From assembly GCA_014655195.1 (NCBI GenBank), contig BNBH01000012.1:165887-229886 (forward strand): DNA of 64,000 nt. Reading direction: 5' to 3'. Position 1 is the stretch's first letter. Each line of letters opens with the position of its first letter. Both the position numbers and the translations under genes were made by a program. Source of the stretch: Streptomyces cellulosae. Its GTDB lineage: Bacteria; Actinomycetota; Actinomycetes; Streptomycetales; Streptomycetaceae. Positions 59,436-64,000 of this stretch are shown in pieces. The notes under the pieces were generated by a model, which was not told the DNA's origin, searched no databases, and was given only the letters and a program-made list of their open reading frames with translations.

Positions 59436-59876
59436 GCTTACGGGCGGGTCCACGCCGACCGTCGGATCCCACACCCCCGCCGCGGTGCCCCGCGCGACAT
59501 GCTCGGCGTACACGCCGACCTTGCGGGCGATGATCGACCGGCACTCCTCCAGCGCGCGGATCCGGTCCTCCACCCGCCGCTGATGGGCGTCGAGCAGCCG
59601 CAGCCGCTCCACCTCGTTGCCCGGCCCCTGCCGCACCAGCGCGGCGAACCGCTTCAGCCCGGCCAGCGGCATCCCGGACTCCCGCAGCCGCACGCAGATC
59701 CCCAGCCACTCCACGTCCGCGGCACTGTAACGCCGGCGTCCGCCCGCGGTGCGGTGCACGGGGCGGGCCAGCAGCCCCTCACGCTCGTAGAACCGCAGGG
59801 CATGAACGCTCAGGCCGGTCCGCTCGGCCACCTCACCGATGCCGAGCGACGCGGAGTCCGGGCGTTCGCCCTGCAC
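59436..59876 (-). pseudogene. MerR family regulator without a normal start or its own stop
   Basis: The protein-like frame has the MerR helix-turn-helix GIGEVAERTGLSVHALRFYEREGLLARP, the second wing RRYSAADVEWLGICVRLRESGMPLAGLKRF, and a coiled coil to KVGVYAEHVARGT. The expected Met directly before GIGEV is missing; the nearest in-frame start is GTG 59876, 12 codons earlier, inside the SDR remnant. There is no stop at the natural end near 59440, and the frame stays open to the ABC-F stop at 57549. A CCCG/CGGG stem near 59435-59452 may end the transcript. The regulator could still be made in altered form. Confidence 0.6.
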
Positions 59877-60203
59877 CCGGGCAGCAACATCACCGGCCTC
59901 CAGAGGGAGCTGACCCACCGTGAGCAGATGGAGCTGGGCTGGGTCGACGAGCAGGGCACGGTGATCGGCAAGGGCTTCAAGAGCCCCTCCCAGGGCGCCG
60001 CGACCGGCCTGTGGGCGGCGACCTCCCCGCTCCTGGCCGGACGCGGCGGCCTCTACCTGGAGGACTGCGAGGTCGCCCGGGTCACCGACGAGCAGGGCCC
60101 GGTGGACGGCGGCTGGGTCCGCGCCCACGCCGTCGACCCGGCCGCGGCGGCACGCCTGTGGGAACTCTCCGTCGCGGCCACCGGCACCGCCCCCCTCAGC
60201 TGA
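59859..60203 (+). pseudogene. C-terminal remnant of an SDR oxidoreductase
   Basis: About 115 codons ending at 60203 encode the last third of an SDR: FALHPGSNITGLQREL, then KSPSQGAATGLWAATSPLLA, GGLYLEDCEVARVTDEQG and HAVDPAAAARLWELSVAAT. The same order is seen in the intact SDR at 45393-46388 (NALNPGYVLTNLQRHL, AQGAATSVLLAASPLL, HAVDPAAADRLWEYA). The Rossmann domain with cofactor and catalytic residues is gone, and no start codon or ribosome site is seen. The sequence to its left turns directly into the antisense MerR gene, which marks a deletion joint near 59850-59870. Confidence 0.75.
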
Positions 60204-60232
60204 CCCCCGGCGGACCACTACACCCGCCCCTC

Positions 60233-60272
60233 GGCCGCGCAGGCGCCCGGTCTCCCCCACACCTGCGCGGCC
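60233..60272 (-). terminator. Hairpin terminator of the GH78 gene
   Basis: GGCCGCGCAGG (60233-60243) and its perfect complement (60262-60272) form an 11-bp stem with an 18-base loop, 10 bases after the GH78 stop at 60282. Confidence 0.65.
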
Positions 60273-60281
60273 AAGGGAAGT

Positions 60282-63200
60282 TCACACCGTGAACCGGTGC
60301 GTCCCCGACCCCACATGGAACACCTGACACCCGTCCTCGTGCCGCAGCAGCGCCGCACCCGTGTGCTCGACCCGGTCCTCCGCCGACGCCGGAATCCACA
60401 CCTGCGCACTCGTGTTCGACGGCATCGAGCACGTCAGCTCGAAGCGTCCGCCCCGCCGCTTCCACCGGGTGGAGATCGGCCCGCGCACCGAGGTGAGCGT
60501 CGCCCGCGCCTCGTCGACGCCGCCGCCCGGACGCGGCCGCACGACGACCTCGCGATAGCCTGGCCGCCCCGGCGCGATCCCCGCGATGTGCGCGTACATC
60601 CACTCGCCCACCGAGCCGTAGGCATAGTGGTTGAAGGAGTTCATCCCCGGGTCCTGGAAGGTGCCGTCGGGCCGCAGCGAGTCCCACCGCTCCCACATCG
60701 TCGTGGCACCGCGCTCGATCTGGTAGCCCCAGCTGGGGAAGGTACGCCGGGTGAGCAGCCGGTAGGCGACGTCGGTGTGCCCGGTGTCGGTGAGCACGGG
60801 CAGCAGCCTCGGCGTGCCCAGGAACCCGGTCGACAGATGCCAGTCGCGCGCCTCGATGAGCGCCACGAGCCGGTCGGCCGCCGCACCCTTGAGCTCGTCG
60901 GGCACGAGCCCCATGGACAGGGCGAGGACGTACGCGGTCTGCGTGTCCCCCTTCACCCGACCCGCCGCGTCGACGTACGCCCGCCGGAAGGCCTCCCGCA
61001 CCCGGGCGAACAGGTCCTCGCAGGGTGCCGGGTCCCGGCCCAGCTCGCGCGCCATCCGCGCGGCGAGGTCCGCGACGTGCGCGAAGTAGGCGGTGGCGAT
61101 GACGTCCTTCGGGGTCTCGTCGTCGACGTTCAGCCAGTCACCGAAACCCTCCGCCGGCCGCAACAGCCCGTCACTGTGCTCCTCCAGGTAACCCAGCCAC
61201 GCCACCACCGACGGCCACGCGTCCTGAAGCACCCGCACATCCCCGTACGCCTGATACAGCGCCCAGGGGACGGTCACACCCGCATCTCCCCAGCCCGCCG
61301 CCCCGTCTCCGAGCCGCCCCACGTCGGGCGCCACGTGCGTGAAGGAGCCCTCCGCCGTCTGCGCGTCCCGCAGGTCCGTCAGCCACTTCGCCAGGAAACG
61401 CGCCGACTCCATCGTGTACGCGGCGGTCGGCGCGAACACGTTGATGTCGCCGGTCCAGCCGAGCCGTTCGTCCCGGGCCGGGGTGTCGGTCGGCACGGAG
61501 AGGAAGTTCCCGCGCTGCCCCCAGGTGATGTTGCTGTGCAGCTGGTTCAGCATCGGCGAGTCGGTGGTGAAGGTGAGCGTGGCCGGCGCGTCGGTGTGCA
61601 TCACCCGCCCGGTGACCGCCCGCACGGTCGGCGTGCCGGGGAAGCCGGTGACCTCGACGTAGCGGAAACCGTGGAAGGTGAAACGAGGCTCGTACGTCTC
61701 CAGGCCGCCGCCCTTGAGGACGTACGTGTCGGTCGCCTTCGCGGAGCGCAGGTTCGCCGTGTAGACCGTGCCGTCCGGGTTGAGGACCTCCGCGTGCCGC
61801 AGCCGCACCACCGTGCCCGCCCGGCCCCTCACCCGCAGCCGCACGGACCCCACCATGTTGCGTCCCAGGTCGAACACGAACACCCCGGGCCTCGGCTCGC
61901 TCACGGCGACCGGCGTCAGCTCCTGGGTGACCCGCACCGGCGCGTCGACCTGCGCCACCACCCGTTCCGGCACCACCCCGTCCGGCTCACCGACGTCCAG
62001 CCACCCGGCGTCGTCGAACCCCGGCGACGTCCAGCCGGGCGTCTCCTGACGCGCGTCGTACGTCTCCCCGTCCAGCAGGTCGGCCGAGACGACCGGACCC
62101 GTCGAGGCGGACCAGCCAGTGTCCGACACCACGCGCTGCGACGACCCGTCGGCGTACTCGACCTCCAACTGGGCCAGCAGCGCCGGATGTTCGCCGTACT
62201 GGTGCGGTCCGAACATGCCGACGTTCCCGGCGTACCAGCCCGGCGCGAGATACACCCCCAGAGCGTTCCCGCCGCCGGAACGCACCAACTCGGTGACGTC
62301 GTGCGTCTGGTACTGCACCCGCGTGCGGTAGTCCGTCCACCCGGGCGCGAGCTGGTCACGGCCGACGCGGACGCCGTTGAGGTGCGCCTCGTACAGCCCG
62401 AGCGCCGTCACGTACAGCCGCGCCCGCCGCACCTTCCCCCGTCGCAGGGAGAATTCACGGCGCAACCGGGTCACCGCGTGCGTCACGGGCGTGACCATCC
62501 CCCAGGGACCTGCTCCCCACTGCGCCGCCTCCCGCGCGGCCGCCCACCCGGAGTCGTCGAACCCGGCGCCACGCCAATCCCCGCCCGGCTCCTGGTCGGT
62601 GACCTTCCAGGCGGCGTCCGTCACGATCCGCCGCTCGCCCGAGGCCGTCCGCACGACGAGGACGGCGAGCAGACCCGCAGGGCCCACGGTGCCGTTGACC
62701 GCCTCGACCGCGAGTACGTTGTTCCCCGAGGCCACCTGACCGAGGACGTCCACGACGGCGGGCCGCTTCCAGTCCTCGTTGTCCGTGGCCAGGTCGGTGC
62801 GGGCCACCTCACGGCCGTTGACGGACACGGAGCAGGCGTTGTCCGCGGTGATGACGAGGGTGGCCGAGGTGATGTCCCCGGGCAGGTCCGCGGTACGCCG
62901 GAACCAACGGGTCTCGGCCGGGGCGCTGCTCGCCGGGTCACCCTCGGGGAACCAGATCCAGTGACCGCCCTCGAAGGACGGCGCGTCGGTCAGTTCCGCG
63001 GGAGCGGATATCCACCGCGCGGCCCACTGCCCGGCGTCCATCAGACCGGTCTCCCACCATTCCGGCTCGCTCCACCGCGAGACCCGGCCCTCGGCGTCCC
63101 AGACCCGCACGGTCCAGAAGTACCGTGTCCGCGGCCGCAGTCCGGGACCCTCGTACGGCACGAGGACCGACTCCTCGGACGCCACCCGCCCGCTGTCCCA

Positions 63201-63509
63201 GACGTCGGGCCGCGCCAGCGCGGAGACACTGGTGGCCACCCGAAGCTGGTACGCGCTCTGCCGCAGCCCCGGCTCGCCGGCGGCCATGGGCCAGCTGAAC
63301 CGCGGACGCGGCTCGTCCACGCCCAGCGGACGCCGGGCGTACTCGACGGTGGGGGCGGTGATCTCCATGGGAGCGGCCCGCCCTCCCGCTCGAGCGGTGG
63401 TGGGGGACCCGGACACGGCCTGAACCTGGGCCTGGGCCTGCCCGCCTCCGGCAGCCGAGGCGGCCACCACGGCCGCCGTACTCGCCAGGATGTTTCTGCG
63501 ACTGATCAC
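60282..63509 (-). CDS. Secreted GH78 alpha-L-rhamnosidase
   Basis: A 1075-residue protein with a Tat-type signal (VISRRNILASTAAVVAASAAG). GH78 blocks run in order: a fibronectin-like N-terminal domain (EYARRPLGVDEPRPRFSW), a jelly-roll domain with DNACSVSVNGREVA, a second with VTALGLYEAHLNGVRVG, the Bac_rhamnosid segment GVFVFDLGRNMVG, and the (alpha/alpha)6 catalytic domain with VPTDTPARDERLGWTGD, which holds the acidic DERxGWTGD motif, and later TTMWERWDS. The C-terminal domain ends HVGSGTHRFTV. It should cleave terminal alpha-L-rhamnose. GAGGTGG is 5 bases before GTG 63509; GTG 63524 lacks a site. LacI-type sites lie upstream. Confidence 0.92.
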   Translation of the reverse strand: MISRRNILASTAAVVAASAAGGGQAQAQVQAVSGSPTTARAGGRAAPMEITAPTVEYARRPLGVDEPRPRFSWPMAAGEPGLRQSAYQLRVATSVSALARPDVWDSGRVASEESVLVPYEGPGLRPRTRYFWTVRVWDAEGRVSRWSEPEWWETGLMDAGQWAARWISAPAELTDAPSFEGGHWIWFPEGDPASSAPAETRWFRRTADLPGDITSATLVITADNACSVSVNGREVARTDLATDNEDWKRPAVVDVLGQVASGNNVLAVEAVNGTVGPAGLLAVLVVRTASGERRIVTDAAWKVTDQEPGGDWRGAGFDDSGWAAAREAAQWGAGPWGMVTPVTHAVTRLRREFSLRRGKVRRARLYVTALGLYEAHLNGVRVGRDQLAPGWTDYRTRVQYQTHDVTELVRSGGGNALGVYLAPGWYAGNVGMFGPHQYGEHPALLAQLEVEYADGSSQRVVSDTGWSASTGPVVSADLLDGETYDARQETPGWTSPGFDDAGWLDVGEPDGVVPERVVAQVDAPVRVTQELTPVAVSEPRPGVFVFDLGRNMVGSVRLRVRGRAGTVVRLRHAEVLNPDGTVYTANLRSAKATDTYVLKGGGLETYEPRFTFHGFRYVEVTGFPGTPTVRAVTGRVMHTDAPATLTFTTDSPMLNQLHSNITWGQRGNFLSVPTDTPARDERLGWTGDINVFAPTAAYTMESARFLAKWLTDLRDAQTAEGSFTHVAPDVGRLGDGAAGWGDAGVTVPWALYQAYGDVRVLQDAWPSVVAWLGYLEEHSDGLLRPAEGFGDWLNVDDETPKDVIATAYFAHVADLAARMARELGRDPAPCEDLFARVREAFRRAYVDAAGRVKGDTQTAYVLALSMGLVPDELKGAAADRLVALIEARDWHLSTGFLGTPRLLPVLTDTGHTDVAYRLLTRRTFPSWGYQIERGATTMWERWDSLRPDGTFQDPGMNSFNHYAYGSVGEWMYAHIAGIAPGRPGYREVVVRPRPGGGVDEARATLTSVRGPISTRWKRRGGRFELTCSMPSNTSAQVWIPASAEDRVEHTGAALLRHEDGCQVFHVGSGTHRFTV

Positions 63510-63533
63510 TACGCCACCTCGCACGGTAGGAAT

Positions 63534-63545
63534 TGAATCGTTTCA
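63534..63545. promoter_or_regulatory. LacI-type operator upstream of GH78 (copy 1)
   Basis: TGAATCGTTTCA with outer TTGAA/TTCAC arms sits 25 bases upstream of the GH78 start. It shares AATTGAA and GTTTCA with the second copy at 63743-63756, so one LacI-family regulator likely binds both. Such sites are usual at carbohydrate genes. Confidence 0.6.
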
Positions 63546-63630
63546 CATGCGGTGAGCGTGGCCACCGTAGAGGCGCGGGCAGGTGGGGTCAATGAGGGCG
63601 GCGCGACGAAATGGGCACGGAGGGGTGGGT

Positions 63631-63638
63631 AAGCGCTT
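63631..63638. promoter_or_regulatory. AAGCGCTT palindrome, LacI/CcpA-like core
   Basis: AAGCGCTT is a perfect 8-bp palindrome inside GTAAGCGCTTGC, the central CG form common to LacI-family operators. It lies between the two TTGAA/TTCAA sites and may be read by another regulator. Confidence 0.4.
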
Positions 63639-63742
63639 GCGGTGGGGTGGGAGTTGATGGGATTGACTTCTGGGTGCAGGAGGGGGCAGACGTGGGCGGC
63701 CGGGAACCCGGCGGAGGCCCGGGGCGGCCACCGGTGGCCGAA

Positions 63743-63756
63743 TTGAACGGTTTCAA
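63743..63756. promoter_or_regulatory. LacI-type operator (copy 2)
   Basis: TTGAACGGTTTCAA has perfect 5-bp arms. It is about 210 bases from copy 1, which suits looping or control of a gene further right. The whole stretch 63510-64000 has no gene that I can support; besides the three operators it contains an AT-rich spot (GTTATCTTTTTCGC near 63901) that may belong to a promoter of a gene beyond the window. Confidence 0.6.
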
Positions 63757-64000
63757 CCGCCCCGCATCGCCGTCGGCGGCCGCCCCGCCGGGTCGATTCG
63801 GGCCACCGCCCGAGTGGACCGGCAGGCGACGCCGGCCGGGTGTGCCAGGGCCGGACCCGACATCCGGCCGGCGTCCGACGGCGCCCGCCGCCGACGCCCC
63901 GTTATCTTTTTCGCGGTCCTGCAAGAGGGCCGCTGGCCTCCGGGCCCGGCATGACTGTTGCCCCCTGTCGAACGGATGACCTGGGGGGTGGTGTCACCGG

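Noticed and set aside
57549..60260. A 903-codon frame as a true MerR-ABC-F fusion protein
   Set aside because: The linker contains a promoter, a ribosome site and Cys-rich non-protein-like sequence; kept only as a finding.
63976..64000. ATG near the right edge as the start of another gene
   Set aside because: Only a few codons are visible and no clear ribosome site precedes it.

Overview
The window is chromosomal DNA of a Streptomyces or very close relative. G+C is far above 65%, third codon positions are almost all G or C, GTG and TTG starts are common, and the families are streptomycete: a DUF6411-like peptide, a gamma-butyrolactone-receptor-type TetR protein, Tat-exported lipoproteins, GH92/GH78/GH109/GH5 enzymes, and AraC, MarR, PadR and DeoR regulators beside their targets. 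No tRNA, rRNA, CRISPR array, phage or intact transposon was seen. The gene mix suggests an arm-proximal accessory region rather than the core.

Layout. 1-9.1 kb: small peptide, RibD-like reductase, PAS-SpoIIE phosphatase, a coupled CtaG-like/DUF2243 membrane pair, a hemerythrin and double ferritin-like diiron pair, a secreted GH5 enzyme and a DUF427 protein. 9.2-17.4 kb: a secreted GH92 alpha-mannosidase ending in a triplicated 17-bp repeat, a ComB-like phosphatase, a spermidine-synthase-like fusion, an NTF2-like/PadR divergent pair and an SGNH hydrolase. 17.4-28.7 kb: one long leftward, translationally coupled operon: ATP-grasp ligase, DUF364 protein, SbnA/cysteine-synthase-like PLP enzyme, enolase-superfamily epimerase, MFS exporter, methyltransferase, then a complete peptide/nickel-type ABC importer. 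A Fur/Zur-like palindrome lies upstream. I read this as a small-molecule metallophore or modified-dipeptide locus with its own export and re-import; it is the most interesting system here.

29-34.6 kb: MarR divergent from an MMPL exporter, a small protein, an AraJ-type MFS transporter and a carbon-nitrogen hydrolase. 34.6-44.3 kb: a sugar locus with tagatose-bisphosphate-type aldolase, PfkB kinase, AgaS-like SIS protein, ABC importer, DeoR regulator and a GH109 alpha-N-acetylgalactosaminidase, which together point to N-acetylgalactosamine use. The GH109 frame runs without a stop into what looks like a second secreted protein. 44.4-50.3 kb: AraC/SDR pair, dienelactone-hydrolase-like protein, acyltransferase 3, AraC-GyrI regulator and a lipid-anchored or secreted hypothetical.

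50.6-60.2 kb: a DUF4246 protein divergent from a gamma-butyrolactone-receptor-like regulator, with an ARE-like operator between them; a SNF2 helicase coupled to a SWIM zinc-finger protein; an ABC-F protein with a clear promoter and a tiny leader reading frame; and a deletion scar where a MerR gene without a normal start meets the C-terminal remnant of a divergent SDR gene. 60.2-64 kb: a Tat-exported GH78 alpha-L-rhamnosidase, with repeated LacI-type operators in the gene-free right end.
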